Shown piece by piece: positions 17,157 to 26,708 of a DNA stretch of 64,000 nucleotides. The first letter of the stretch is position 1. Each line of letters begins with the position of its first letter. The notes under the pieces are model-generated. The model made no database searches and was not told the DNA's origin. It saw nothing but the letters and a program-made list of their open reading frames with translations. A program made the translations under genes and the position numbers. Source of the DNA: Clavibacter michiganensis (GTDB lineage Bacteria; Actinomycetota; Actinomycetes; Actinomycetales; Microbacteriaceae); NCBI RefSeq assembly GCF_016907085.1, contig NZ_JAFBBJ010000001.1, positions 2,790,001 to 2,854,000 of the forward strand, given 5' to 3'.

Positions 17157-18797
17157 GTGATGGCCGAGGGGGGATCCGCGCGTCCGCGTCGCCGCGAGGC
17201 GCGTGATCCGGGGGCCCTGGGTGCGCATCCGCTGATGCTGCCGGGGCTCGTCGGGCTCGCCGGCTCGCTCCTGCTCCTCGTGGCCTCGTTCGTCGTCGGC
17301 CACGCGCCGGCCGAGTCGGAGCTGTCGCGGACCCCCGTCATCGGCGCCCTCCGCGTCTCGCCGTTCGCCACGGGCGTCGCGTCGCTCGGGGTCGTCGTGG
17401 GCGGCCTGATGCTCACCTCCGGGTGGCTCCTCCTCGGCGCCCTGCTCCCGAGGCTCGGGCCGTCCGGCCTGCGCGCCACGCTGCGGCTCGCGGTCGTCTG
17501 GACCGTCCCGCTCCTGTTCAGCGCGCCGCTGTTCAGCCGCGACATCTACTCGTACATCGCCCAGGGACGCGTGCTCGGCGCCGGCTTCTCGCCGTACGAG
17601 CACGGGCCCGCCGTCCTGCCCGACTGGCGGAGCACGGGCGTCGACCCCCTGTGGGCGCACAACCCCGCGCCGTACGGCCCGCTGTTCCTCGCGATCGAGC
17701 GCGTCATCGGCGGGATCTCCGACGCCGTCGGCGTCGAGGTCGCGGTCCTGGCGGCGCGTGGCGTGGCCGTCGCCGGCGTCGTCCTGATGGTCGTGTGCGG
17801 CCTCCGCATCGCGCGCCGTCGTCGCATCGACCCCGTGCGGACGGCGTGGTTCCTAGCCGCGAGCCCGCTCGTCATCTTCAACTTCGTGGTGGCCGCGCAC
17901 AACGACGCGCTGATGATGGGCCTGCTGGTCGCCGGCCTCCTCGCCGCCATCGACTCCCGGCCCGTTCTCGGCGTGCTGCTCGTGACGTGCGCGGTGGCGG
18001 TCAAGCCCATCGCGCTCCTCGGCCTGCCCATCGTCGCCATCGTGCACGCGGAGATGCGCGCCCGCCGCGTCGACGACCGGGCGCCGGAGGGCGTGGCCGT
18101 CGACGGATCCGCGGGCGGCGTCGCCGGCCTCCGCCCGCCCACCCGCGACCCGCGCGTCTGGGCGGCCTGGACCGCGTCCGGCATCGCCGCCATGGCGCTC
18201 CTCGCGCTCGGCGGCGAGGCGCTCGGTGTCGGCCTCGGCTGGATCTCCGCCCTGTCGAGCCCGGTCTCCGTCGTGTCGTGGTTCATGCCGTTCGGCGTGG
18301 CCGCGGGCGCGTTCGGCCCGCTGGTCGAGGCGCTCGGCGGTCCGGGCGGGGCGGTCGAGGGCGGGATCAAGACCGCCGGCATCCTGCTCGGGTTCGCGGG
18401 CGCCGCGTGGTGCATCCTCACGAAGCGCACGCTCTCCGGGGAGGCGCGCCTCGCCCTCGCCTTCGTGTGCGTCGTCGCGATGTCGCCCGTCGTGTACCCC
18501 TGGTACGGCCTGTGGGTGCTCGTGATCCTCGCCGTCGTCGGCATCGCGGACGGCGCGGCCATGTCGCTCGCGGTCTCGGCGACCGTGTTCCTCGTGGGCG
18601 TCAACCTGCTGGAGCCCATGGCCGTCGTGCACACGGTCGCCTCCGGCTGGCCGCGCCTGCTGGTCGTCGCCGTGGCCGTCGTCGGGATCCTCGTGGTGCT
18701 CGCGCCGGGGCTGCAGGGTCTCGCGGGCACGGATCCGTTCCGGGCGCTCCGCGCGCCCCGGCACCAGTTCTCCGCCGCGCGGCAGCCCCCGGCCTGA
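17157..18797 (+). CDS. polytopic mannosyltransferase, MptB-like (GT-C fold)
   Basis: A 546-residue membrane protein with about 12 hydrophobic segments. The loop after the second or third helix carries FSRDIYSYIAQGR, the acidic motif of GT-C glycosyltransferases that use polyprenyl-phosphate sugars, followed by NPAPYGPLFL. This matches the MptB alpha-1,6-mannosyltransferases that build the lipomannan backbone. The exact linkage is inferred. A GTG (17157) directly precedes an ATG (17160), and either could start it. It lies 18 bases after the DUF3618 gene. Confidence 0.85.
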   Translation: MMAEGGSARPRRREARDPGALGAHPLMLPGLVGLAGSLLLLVASFVVGHAPAESELSRTPVIGALRVSPFATGVASLGVVVGGLMLTSGWLLLGALLPRLGPSGLRATLRLAVVWTVPLLFSAPLFSRDIYSYIAQGRVLGAGFSPYEHGPAVLPDWRSTGVDPLWAHNPAPYGPLFLAIERVIGGISDAVGVEVAVLAARGVAVAGVVLMVVCGLRIARRRRIDPVRTAWFLAASPLVIFNFVVAAHNDALMMGLLVAGLLAAIDSRPVLGVLLVTCAVAVKPIALLGLPIVAIVHAEMRARRVDDRAPEGVAVDGSAGGVAGLRPPTRDPRVWAAWTASGIAAMALLALGGEALGVGLGWISALSSPVSVVSWFMPFGVAAGAFGPLVEALGGPGGAVEGGIKTAGILLGFAGAAWCILTKRTLSGEARLALAFVCVVAMSPVVYPWYGLWVLVILAVVGIADGAAMSLAVSATVFLVGVNLLEPMAVVHTVASGWPRLLVVAVAVVGILVVLAPGLQGLAGTDPFRALRAPRHQFSAARQPPA

Positions 18798-18883
18798 CGT
18801 CCGCCGCGCCACCCGGATCCCGGCGGGAATGCGCGCGCCCGCCGCGGACGTTCCCCGGGGACACCACCGACGGGAGCTCGACC

Positions 18884-19447
18884 ATGGACACGGACCTCGA
18901 CTGGCACGACCTGATCCGCCGGGCGCACACCGGATTCGCCGACCGCCTCGGCGCGGTCACCGACTGGACGGCCCCGACGCCCGACGTCGAGTGGGACGTC
19001 CGCGAGCTCGTGGCGCACGTCATCGAGGAGCAGCAGTGGGTGCCGCTCCTCCTCGCCGGTCACACCGTGCAGACCGGCCAGCCGCTCATCCGCGAGCTCG
19101 ACGACGACCTCGTGGCCGAGTGGGGCCGCTACTCCCGCGAGGCGCTGGCGGCGTGGGAGGGCGTCGACCCGGAGCGGCCCGTCCTGCTGTCGACCGACCG
19201 CGTTCCCGCCCGCGAGTACCTGCGCGAGCAGCTGTCCGACGTCGTGATCCACGGCTGGGACCTCGCGCGCGCGGTCGGCGCCGACGAGCGCATCGACGAC
19301 GAGCTCGTGCGCGCCACGTGGACGGTGTTCGCGCCGCAGAAGGACACGCTCGAGGCCAGCGGCCTGTTCGCGTCGCCGGTGCCGGTCGCCGAGGACGCGC
19401 CCCTGCAGGTGCGGCTGCTCGCGCTCACGGGCCGCGACGCCCGATAG
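18884..19447 (+). CDS. maleylpyruvate isomerase N-terminal/DinB-like (TIGR03086-type) protein
   Basis: A 187-residue helical-bundle protein of the mycothiol-dependent MDMPI_N superfamily. Family marks are WDVRELVAHVIEEQ (about residues 42-55) and SDVVIHGWDLARAVG (about 117-131), whose histidines are the likely metal ligands. Members handle mycothiol-linked or other thiol chemistry; the substrate here is unknown. It has a GGGAG ribosome binding site and separates the envelope cassette from hemQ. Confidence 0.85.
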   Translation: MDTDLDWHDLIRRAHTGFADRLGAVTDWTAPTPDVEWDVRELVAHVIEEQQWVPLLLAGHTVQTGQPLIRELDDDLVAEWGRYSREALAAWEGVDPERPVLLSTDRVPAREYLREQLSDVVIHGWDLARAVGADERIDDELVRATWTVFAPQKDTLEASGLFASPVPVAEDAPLQVRLLALTGRDAR

Positions 19448-19517
19448 CCCGCGGATGATCTGACGGCCGTCCGACCGATGCATGGGCGGGGTCCCCGCGC
19501 GACGTACCATGGAGATC

Positions 19518-20288
19518 ATGAGCATCCCGGCTGCCGAGTCGGCGGCATCTCAGGTCCCCCCGATCGAGTCCCCCGGAGAGGCCCGTCCTGACGACGGGTC
19601 CACCCCCGAGGCATCCCCCAGCGGCTACGCCCTCTGGGCCGTCCTCCGCCGCGATCCCGCCCGCCCCGACGACCTCGACGGTCGCGAGGTCCCCGGGGCC
19701 GTCGACGAGCTCGACGGCATCGTCCACATCGTCGAGGCGGAGGGCGTCACCGTCCGCGGCTTCTACGACGTCTCGGGCATGCGCGCCGACGCCGACCTCA
19801 TGGTCTGGATCCACGGCCCCCAGATGGAGACCCTCCAGTGGGCCTTCCGCGAGATCCGCCGCGCGCGCCTCATCCGCGCGCTCATCCCGTCGTGGAGCGC
19901 CGCGGGCGTCCACCGCGACGCCGAGTTCAACCGCAGCCACGTGCCCGGCTTCCTCCGGGGCGAGGAGCCGCGCGACTGGCTCTGCGTCTACCCCTTCGTC
20001 CGCTCCTACGAGTGGTACCTGCTGCCGCCCGAGGAGCGCGGGCGCATGCTCGCCCAGCACGGCCGCCAGGGCGCGGCCTTCCGCAGCGTCATCGCCAACA
20101 CGGTCTCGTCGTTCGGCCTCGGCGACTACGAGTGGATCCTCCCGCTCGAGTCGAACGAGCTGGTCGACCTGGTCGACATGATGCGCGACCTGCGCAACAC
20201 CGACGCGCGCCGTCATGTGCGCGAGGAGGTCCCGTTCTACACGGGCCGCCGCATCACCACCGCCGAGCTCGTGGAGGTCCTCCAGTAA
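19518..20288 (+). CDS. hemQ: coproheme decarboxylase (HemQ, chlorite dismutase-like)
   Basis: A 256-residue enzyme that oxidatively decarboxylates coproheme III to heme b, the last step of the monoderm pathway. The catalytic tyrosine is in LCVYPFVRSYEWYLLP (Tyr158 by this start) and the proximal heme histidine in MLAQHGRQG (His181). Upstream in-frame ATGs exist (19509, 19482). ATG 19518 is chosen because TACCAT at 19505-19510 is a -10 element seven bases upstream, giving a leaderless message; the first 40 residues are then a low-complexity extension. Its stop overlaps the hemH start by one base. Confidence 0.94.
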   Translation: MSIPAAESAASQVPPIESPGEARPDDGSTPEASPSGYALWAVLRRDPARPDDLDGREVPGAVDELDGIVHIVEAEGVTVRGFYDVSGMRADADLMVWIHGPQMETLQWAFREIRRARLIRALIPSWSAAGVHRDAEFNRSHVPGFLRGEEPRDWLCVYPFVRSYEWYLLPPEERGRMLAQHGRQGAAFRSVIANTVSSFGLGDYEWILPLESNELVDLVDMMRDLRNTDARRHVREEVPFYTGRRITTAELVEVLQ

Positions 20289-21538
20289 TGGCCGCACTCA
20301 ACCTGGGTCGCAAGCCCGCCCCCGCCACCGACGCCCCCCGGGCGCCCGGCGCCCTCGTCTCCGCCGCGAGCGAGGCCGCGAAGATGGGCCCCGCCCACGT
20401 CGAGGAGCCCGTCGCGTACGACGCGATCCTGCTCGCCTCCTTCGGCGGGCCCGAGGGCCAGGACGACGTCATCCCGTTCCTCCGCAACGTCACCGCAGGT
20501 CGCGGGATCCCGGAGGAGCGCCTCGAGGAGGTCGCCCACCACTACCGCGCGTTCGGCGGCATCAGCCCCATCAACGAGCAGAACCGCGAGCTGAAGGCCG
20601 CCCTCGAGGCGCGCCTCGCCGAGCGCGGCATCGACCTGCCCGTGCTGTGGGGCAACCGCAACTGGGGCCCGTACCTCAACGACGCGCTGCGCGAGGCCGA
20701 GGAGAAGGGCTACCGCCAGCTCATCGCCGTCGCCACGAGCGCGTACAGCTCGTACTCCTCGTGCCGCCAGTACCGCGAGGACTTCGCGGACGCGCTGGAG
20801 GACACGCAGCTGCAGGGCGTGGTCCGCATCGACAAGGTGCGCCAGTTCTTCGACCACCCGGGCTTCGTCACGCCGTTCATCGAGGGCACGCGCGACGGGA
20901 TCCGCGACGTGATCGCCCACTTCGAGGCCGAGGGCGCGCCCGTCGACGTGGCGACGGACGTCGAGATCCTCTTCTCCACGCACTCCATCCCGTCGTCGGA
21001 CGCCTCCAAGTCCGGCCCCGCCGAGCGCGGCTTCGACGAGGACGGCGCCTACGCGGCGCAGCACCTCGCCGTCGCCGAGGTCGTCATGCACGAGGTGAAG
21101 GCGGAGCTCGGCATCGACCAGGACGTGCCGTGGCAGCTCGTCTACCAGTCGCGCTCCGGCCCGCCCTCCATGCCGTGGCTCGAGCCCGACGTGAACGACG
21201 CCATCGGCGAGCTGCCCGCGCAGGGCCGCCGCGCCGTCGTGATCGTGCCCCTCGGCTTCGTGAGCGACCACATGGAGGTCAAGTGGGACCTCGACAACGA
21301 GGCCACCGAGTCCGCCCAGGAGAACGGCCTGTACTCGGTGCGCGTGCCCACGCCGGGCGTGCACGCCGCGTACGTGGACGGCCTCATCGACCTCGTGCTG
21401 GAGCGCCGCGACGGCGTGAAGGCGGCCGACCGCCCCCACATGACCGACCTCGGACCCTGGTACGACGTGTGCCGCCCGGGCTGCTGCGAGAACGTGCGGC
21501 TGGGCTTCAAGCCCGCCGTCTCCGGGCTGGCACCGTGA
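20288..21538 (+). CDS. hemH: coproporphyrin/protoporphyrin ferrochelatase
   Basis: A 416-residue enzyme that inserts iron into coproporphyrin III. ILLASFGGPEG, then AFGGISPINEQN and the metal-site histidine in FSTHSIPSSDA follow the family order. The C-terminus has closely spaced cysteines (DVCRPGCCENVRLG) that, with an upstream cysteine, fit the [2Fe-2S] cluster of actinobacterial ferrochelatases. About 35 residues precede the catalytic domain. Translation is coupled at both ends (TAATG with hemQ, GTGA with hemC). Confidence 0.95.
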   Translation: MAALNLGRKPAPATDAPRAPGALVSAASEAAKMGPAHVEEPVAYDAILLASFGGPEGQDDVIPFLRNVTAGRGIPEERLEEVAHHYRAFGGISPINEQNRELKAALEARLAERGIDLPVLWGNRNWGPYLNDALREAEEKGYRQLIAVATSAYSSYSSCRQYREDFADALEDTQLQGVVRIDKVRQFFDHPGFVTPFIEGTRDGIRDVIAHFEAEGAPVDVATDVEILFSTHSIPSSDASKSGPAERGFDEDGAYAAQHLAVAEVVMHEVKAELGIDQDVPWQLVYQSRSGPPSMPWLEPDVNDAIGELPAQGRRAVVIVPLGFVSDHMEVKWDLDNEATESAQENGLYSVRVPTPGVHAAYVDGLIDLVLERRDGVKAADRPHMTDLGPWYDVCRPGCCENVRLGFKPAVSGLAP

Positions 21539-22521
21539 CGGACGGTCCCACGACGTCGGCTCCCACGACGACGCTCCGCATCGGGACCCGGGGGAGCGCG
21601 CTCGCCCTGGCCCAGACTCGGGCGATCGCCGCGGAGATCACCGACGCGTCGGGACTCGAGGTCGAGCTCGTGCCCGTGACCACGCACGGCGACACGTCGC
21701 GCGAGTCCCTGTCGAGCCTCGGCGGCACGGGCGTCTTCGCCAGCGCGCTCCGCGAGTCGCTCCTCCGCGGTGAGTGCGACCTCGTGGTCCACTCGCTCAA
21801 GGACCTGCCGACCGCGCCGTATGCGGGCCTCACGGTCGCGTCGGTGCCCGCGCGCGAGGATCCGCGCGACGTGCTCTGCGCGCGCGACGGCCTCACCCTG
21901 GCGACCCTGCCGCGCGGCGCCCGCGTCGGGACCGGATCGCCGCGCCGCCGCGCGCAGATCCTCGCCGAGCGCCCCGACCTCGACGTGGTCGACATCCGCG
22001 GCAACATCGACACCCGCCTCTCCCGCGTGACCGCGGGCGACCTCGACGCCGTGGTGCTCGCCGCCGCCGGCCTCGAGCGCATCGACCGCATCGACGCCGC
22101 CACCGAGCACCTCGAGCTCGACCGCTGGCCCACCGCGCCCGGGCAGGGCGCGCTCGCGCTCGAGATCCGCACGGAGGACGCCGAGACGCACTCGGTCGTG
22201 GGACGCGCCGTGGAGGCCGTCGACGACCCGTTCACCCACGCCGCCGTCCTCGCGGAGCGCGGCGTGCTGGCCGCCCTCGAGGCCGGATGCGCCGCGCCCA
22301 TCGGCGCCTGGGCCACCGTCACGAGCGGCCGCCTCGCCCTCACCGCCGTGGTCTACCGGCCCGACGGCACGCAGCGCATGGCCGCCAGCCACGAGCTCGA
22401 CACGGCGGGGCTCGACCTCGCGCAGCTGGGCGCTTCCGCCTCCGCGCTCTCGGGACCCGTGTCCCGCGAGCTCCTCGACGCCGGAGCGGCCGATCTCGCG
22501 CCGCTGGGAGGGACCCGATGA
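21535..22521 (+). CDS. hemC: porphobilinogen deaminase (hydroxymethylbilane synthase)
   Basis: A 328-residue enzyme that polymerises four porphobilinogens. [20 protein letters not shown] and [10 protein letters not shown] mark the family, and the dipyrromethane cofactor cysteine is in [12 protein letters not shown] (near residue 251). The GTG start overlaps the hemH stop, and the stop overlaps the hemD start as ATGA. Confidence 0.96.
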   Translation: MTDGPTTSAPTTTLRIGTRGSALALAQTRAIAAEITDASGLEVELVPVTTHGDTSRESLSSLGGTGVFASALRESLLRGECDLVVHSLKDLPTAPYAGLTVASVPAREDPRDVLCARDGLTLATLPRGARVGTGSPRRRAQILAERPDLDVVDIRGNIDTRLSRVTAGDLDAVVLAAAGLERIDRIDAATEHLELDRWPTAPGQGALALEIRTEDAETHSVVGRAVEAVDDPFTHAAVLAERGVLAALEAGCAAPIGAWATVTSGRLALTAVVYRPDGTQRMAASHELDTAGLDLAQLGASASALSGPVSRELLDAGAADLAPLGGTR

Positions 22522-23357
22522 CCTCGACAGACCAGAAGCCCCTGAAGGGCTGGCGCGTGCTCGTGCCCCGCGGCGGACCGTGGGGCGACGGCGTCGCGTA
22601 CGACCTCCGCGCGCAGGGCGCCACGCCCGTCGTCGCGCCCATGATCAACTTCGCCGCCACGCAGGACGCGCAGGCGCTCGAGTCGGCACTCGCCGACCTC
22701 GCCGCGGGATCCTTCGACTGGCTCACCGTCACGAGCGCCACCACGGTCGACGTGCTGTCGTCGCACCGCGCCGTCGTGCCCGAGGGCACGCGCATCGCGG
22801 CCGTCGGCGAGACCACGGCCGCCGCGCTCGTCGCCGCGGGCTACACGGTCGACTTCGTGCCCTCCATCGACTCGTCCGCCCTGGCGCTCCTCGAGGAGTG
22901 GACCGAGATGGCCGCCGGATCCCCGCGCCGCCGCGTGCTCACGCTCCGCTCCGAGATCGCGAAGCCCACGCTCACCGACGGGCTCATCGCGCGCGGGCAC
23001 GACGTGCGCTCGGTCGTCGCGTACCGCACGGTCGGCGTGCCCGTCAGCGACCGGATCCGCGAGGACGTCTCCTCGGGTCGCGTCCGCGCCATCCTCGTCA
23101 CGTCGGGCAGCGTCGCGGAGCAGGTGCACGAGCAGCTGGGCGACGTGCCCGACGGCGTGCTCATCGCCTGCATCGGCCCGCGCACCGCGAAGGACGCGCG
23201 CCGCTCCGGCGTGCGCGTCGACGTGGTCGCCTCCGAGCGCTCGGCCGCGTCGCTCATCCAGTCGCTGGTCGAGATCGCCCGCCACGAGGAGCCGCGGGCC
23301 GACACGGCGGGGCTCACCGGCCTCGCCGACCTCCTCGATCGGAGCACCACCGAATGA
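22518..23357 (+). CDS. hemD: uroporphyrinogen-III synthase
   Basis: A 279-residue enzyme that cyclises hydroxymethylbilane with inversion of ring D. HemD sequences diverge strongly, but [12 protein letters not shown] at the start, [14 protein letters not shown], a VGETTAAAL segment and [12 protein letters not shown] fit the two-domain fold. Its place between hemC and hemB, with four-base overlaps on both sides, makes the assignment firm. Confidence 0.93.
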   Translation: MTSTDQKPLKGWRVLVPRGGPWGDGVAYDLRAQGATPVVAPMINFAATQDAQALESALADLAAGSFDWLTVTSATTVDVLSSHRAVVPEGTRIAAVGETTAAALVAAGYTVDFVPSIDSSALALLEEWTEMAAGSPRRRVLTLRSEIAKPTLTDGLIARGHDVRSVVAYRTVGVPVSDRIREDVSSGRVRAILVTSGSVAEQVHEQLGDVPDGVLIACIGPRTAKDARRSGVRVDVVASERSAASLIQSLVEIARHEEPRADTAGLTGLADLLDRSTTE

Positions 23358-24334
23358 CCTCCCCCTACTACCGCCCGCGCCGCCTCCGCACCACGCCGGC
23401 GATGCGCCGGCTCACCGCCGAGACCCGCCTGCACGCCGCCGACCTGGTCCTGCCGATGTTCGTGCGCGAGGGCCTCGCCGAGGCGTCGCCCATCACGTCC
23501 ATGCCCGGCGTCTCCCAGCACTCGCTCGACAGCCTGCGGCGTGCGCTCGTCGAGGCGGCCGAGGCCGGGATCGGCGGCGTCATGCTGTTCGGGATCCCGA
23601 CCGTCCGCGACGCCGAGGGCTCCGGCGCGAGCGACCCCGACGGTATCCTCAACGTCGCCACGCGCGTCGCGGTCGAGGAGGTCGGCGACGCGCTCGTCGT
23701 CCAGACCGACCTCTGCCTCGACGAGTTCACCGACCACGGCCACTGCGGCGTGCTCGACGCGCACGGCGTGGTCGACAACGACCGCTCGCTCGACCGCTAC
23801 CGCGCCATGGGCCTCGCCCAGGCGGAGGCGGGATCCCACCTCCTCGGCCTCAGCGGCATGATGGACGGCCAGGTCGGCGCCGTGCGCGAGGCCCTCGACG
23901 ACGCCGGGCACCACGACGTCGCGATCCTCGCCTACGCCGCGAAGTACGCCAGCGCCTTCTACGGCCCCTTCCGCGAGGCCGTCGACTCCCAGCTCCAGGG
24001 CGACCGCCGCACGTACCAGATGGACAACGGCAACCGCCGCGAGGCCCTCCGCGAGGTGGAGCTCGACATCGAGGAGGGCGCCGACGTCGTCATGGTGAAG
24101 CCCGCCATGAGCTACCTCGACATCCTCGCCGACGTCGCCGCGACCAGCAGCGTGCCCGTCTGGGCGTACCAGATCTCCGGCGAGTACGCGATGATCGAGG
24201 CCGCCGCGCAGAACGGCTGGATCGACCGCGAGCGCGCCATCGACGAGAGCGTCCTCGGCATCAAGCGGGCCGGCGCCGACGCGATCCTCACCTACTGGGC
24301 CGTCGAGCTCGCCGAGCGCCTCGCCCGGCGCTGA
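23354..24334 (+). CDS. hemB: delta-aminolevulinic acid dehydratase (porphobilinogen synthase)
   Basis: A 326-residue TIM-barrel enzyme condensing two aminolevulinates. The two Schiff-base lysines are in [11 protein letters not shown] (near residue 197) and [11 protein letters not shown] (near 248). The metal-site loop reads [14 protein letters not shown], with Asp where zinc enzymes have the second cysteine, so it should be of the magnesium-responsive type. It starts at ATG overlapping the hemD stop. An 84-base gap with a small hairpin separates it from hemL. Confidence 0.96.
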   Translation: MTSPYYRPRRLRTTPAMRRLTAETRLHAADLVLPMFVREGLAEASPITSMPGVSQHSLDSLRRALVEAAEAGIGGVMLFGIPTVRDAEGSGASDPDGILNVATRVAVEEVGDALVVQTDLCLDEFTDHGHCGVLDAHGVVDNDRSLDRYRAMGLAQAEAGSHLLGLSGMMDGQVGAVREALDDAGHHDVAILAYAAKYASAFYGPFREAVDSQLQGDRRTYQMDNGNRREALREVELDIEEGADVVMVKPAMSYLDILADVAATSSVPVWAYQISGEYAMIEAAAQNGWIDRERAIDESVLGIKRAGADAILTYWAVELAERLARR

Positions 24335-24357
24335 GCCGCCCTACCGCCCTCCTCCTC

Positions 24358-24375
24358 GCCGGACCCGCGTCCGGC
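24358..24375 (+). other. small hairpin in the hemB-hemL gap
   Basis: A 7-bp perfect stem (gccggac/gtccggc) with a four-base loop and no T run. It could be a weak terminator or a processing site that sets different levels of hemB and hemL; nothing in the sequence decides. Confidence 0.3.
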
Positions 24376-24418
24376 CCAGCCTCCGAGCGCATCGCCGCCC
24401 GGCACCGAAGGACTCACC

Positions 24419-25786
24419 GTGACCCACTCCCAGGACCTCTTCGACCGCGCCCGCGACGTCATCCCCGGGGGAGTGAACTCGCCCGTCCGCGCGTTCGGCT
24501 CCGTCGGCGGCACGCCCCGCATGATGGTGAAGGCCGCCGGCCCCTACGTGACCGACGCCGACGGCGTGGAGTACGTCGACCTCGTCAACTCCTGGGGCCC
24601 CGCGATCCTCGGCCACGCCCGCCCCGAGGTCGTGCAGGCCGTGCAGGACGCCGCCGCCCTCGGCCTCGGCTTCGGCGCGACCACGCCCGCGGAGACCGAG
24701 CTCGCCGAGCTCGTCACGGAGCGCGTGCGCGTCGCGGGCGTCGACGGATCCCCGGACCGCCGCCCCATCGAGAAGCTGCGCCTCGTGTCCACGGGCACCG
24801 AGGCCACCATGACCGCGATCCGCCTCGCCCGCGGGTTCACGGGCCGCGACCTCCTGGTGAAGTTCGCCGGCCACTACCACGGCCACTCCGACAGCCTCCT
24901 CGCCGAGGCGGGCTCCGGCGTCGCCACGCTCGCGCTGCCCGGCTCCGCGGGGATCCCGGAGGCCATCGCCGCGCAGACCATCGTGGTGCCCTACAACGAC
25001 CTCGACGCCGTGCGCGCCGTCCTCGCCGAGCACGGGCCCCGCATCGCCGCCGTGATCACCGAGGCCGCGGCCGCGAACATGGGCGTCGTCCCGCCGCTGC
25101 CCGGCTTCACCGCCGAGCTCGCGCGCCTCACGCACGACAACGGGTCCCTCCTCATCTCCGACGAGGTGCTCACGGGCTTCCGCGTGCACCCGGCCGGCTA
25201 CTGGGGCCTCGACAACGCGGGCCTCGCGGCCGACCACGCCGACGCCTGGACGCCCGACCTCGTCACGTACGGCAAGGTCATCGGCGGCGGCCTCCCGGTC
25301 GCCGCGCTCGGCGGCCGGGCCGACGTGATGGACCACCTGGCACCTCTCGGCCCCGTCTACCAGGCGGGCACGCTGTCGGGGAACCCGGTCGCGGTGGCCG
25401 CGGGCCTCACGACTCTCCGCCTCGCGGACGCCGACGTGTACCGCGCGCTCGACATCGCCGCCGACATCCTCATCTACGCCGTCGAGCTCGCCTTCGACCG
25501 CGCCGGCCTCGCCTACTCGGTGCAGCGCGCGGGGAGCCTCTTCAGCTTCACGTTCGGCACGCCGCCGGAGCACGGGATCACCGACTACGCCACCGTGCAG
25601 GCGCAGGAGACCTGGCGCTACCCGGCCTTCTTCCACTCCATGCTCGACCAGGGCGTCAGCCTGCCGCCCTCGGTCTTCGAGGCGTGGTTCGTCTCGGCCG
25701 CCATGGACGAGGCCTCGCTCGACCGCGTGATCCGCGCCCTCCCCGCGGCCGCGCGCGCGGCCGCCGCGGCGACCCCGCCCGCGTAG
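24419..25786 (+). CDS. hemL: glutamate-1-semialdehyde 2,1-aminomutase
   Basis: A 455-residue PLP enzyme that converts glutamate-1-semialdehyde to 5-aminolevulinate. N-terminal [17 protein letters not shown], the YHGHSDSLL loop, and the PLP-binding lysine in [17 protein letters not shown] (near residue 287) are all diagnostic. The GTG start lies 84 bases after hemB. It closes the nine-enzyme heme set of this window. Confidence 0.96.
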   Translation: MTHSQDLFDRARDVIPGGVNSPVRAFGSVGGTPRMMVKAAGPYVTDADGVEYVDLVNSWGPAILGHARPEVVQAVQDAAALGLGFGATTPAETELAELVTERVRVAGVDGSPDRRPIEKLRLVSTGTEATMTAIRLARGFTGRDLLVKFAGHYHGHSDSLLAEAGSGVATLALPGSAGIPEAIAAQTIVVPYNDLDAVRAVLAEHGPRIAAVITEAAAANMGVVPPLPGFTAELARLTHDNGSLLISDEVLTGFRVHPAGYWGLDNAGLAADHADAWTPDLVTYGKVIGGGLPVAALGGRADVMDHLAPLGPVYQAGTLSGNPVAVAAGLTTLRLADADVYRALDIAADILIYAVELAFDRAGLAYSVQRAGSLFSFTFGTPPEHGITDYATVQAQETWRYPAFFHSMLDQGVSLPPSVFEAWFVSAAMDEASLDRVIRALPAAARAAAAATPPA

Positions 25787-25802
25787 GCGCGCGGCACGCG
25801 CG

Positions 25803-26624
25803 TCAGAGCGTGATCGCCGCGAACCGCTCCAGCTCGACCCTGCCGTCGCGCCCGTCCGCGGGCGTGCCGGGCCGCGCGGTCGCGGGGACGCCGAGCCGGT
25901 CGGCCGCGGCGAGCTGCGCCACGTCGTAGCCCGTGAGCGCGCCGATCTCCGCCACGGCGACCTGGTACGTGCGGTACGGCCCGAGCTCGGGCGCATCCGC
26001 GGTCGCGGACTGCCGGTCGAGGTCGCCGAGCTCCGGCGCCTGGTCGAGCAGGTACGCGGTGGCCGCGAGCCGGTCGCCCGAGACCCAGGCCGCGATCTTC
26101 CAGAACATGAGCGGGATCCGCACGCCGCGGTACACGGGGTCGTCGTCCGAGAACACGGGGCCGGTGAACACCGTCATGCGCCGGTCGCCGAGGTCGGCGT
26201 TCTCCAGCACGTAGTCCTCGAGGCCGAGCCACAGCTCCTTGGACTGGTTGAACTCCGCCGCCTGCGGGGCCGCGTTCGTGTAGACGAAGGTATCGGCGCT
26301 CGCGCGCGCGGCCTCGGCGATGTCGCCCCACACGGGATCCCGCCGGCGCACCAGGTGCCCGCGGTCGATGTCGTTGCGCGCGTACAGCTCGGGGCCGCAC
26401 TGCTGCTCCTCGGGCAGGCGCGGATCCAGGTGCCAGTCGTCGGAGCGCTCCACGTCCACGAGGCGCGCGCCGTCGATGTTCACGGCGGTCAGCGCGGCCA
26501 GGCGCCGGTCGGTGTCCATGAGCACGGTGAAGTGCAGGTAGTCGAGCCGCACGGGCCGCGCGTCGGCGGGGGCCTCCGGCAGCGGGAGGGCGATGGGCAG
26601 GAAGTCGAGGTCGTAGCCGTCCAT
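25803..26624 (-). CDS. DNA/RNA non-specific endonuclease (NucA/NUC1 family)
   Basis: A 273-residue beta-beta-alpha metal nuclease. The catalytic DRGH motif is present (NDIDRGHLVRR, near residues 89-92), with the downstream asparagine in AAEFNQSKELW that binds the metal. There is no signal peptide or membrane segment, and no immunity gene is seen beside it, so a cytoplasmic role (nucleic acid turnover or a substrate released on lysis) is possible. TAGGCT on the minus strand (26636-26631) six bases before the ATG indicates a leaderless transcript. Confidence 0.88.
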   Translation of the reverse strand: MDGYDLDFLPIALPLPEAPADARPVRLDYLHFTVLMDTDRRLAALTAVNIDGARLVDVERSDDWHLDPRLPEEQQCGPELYARNDIDRGHLVRRRDPVWGDIAEAARASADTFVYTNAAPQAAEFNQSKELWLGLEDYVLENADLGDRRMTVFTGPVFSDDDPVYRGVRIPLMFWKIAAWVSGDRLAATAYLLDQAPELGDLDRQSATADAPELGPYRTYQVAVAEIGALTGYDVAQLAAADRLGVPATARPGTPADGRDGRVELERFAAITL

Positions 26625-26708
26625 GTCCGGAGCCTATGCCCGGCCTCGGACGCTCGACCGGCGGACGGGTGGACGCCCGGGGGCGGGCGGGCGGCGGGAC
26701 GCCTCGGG

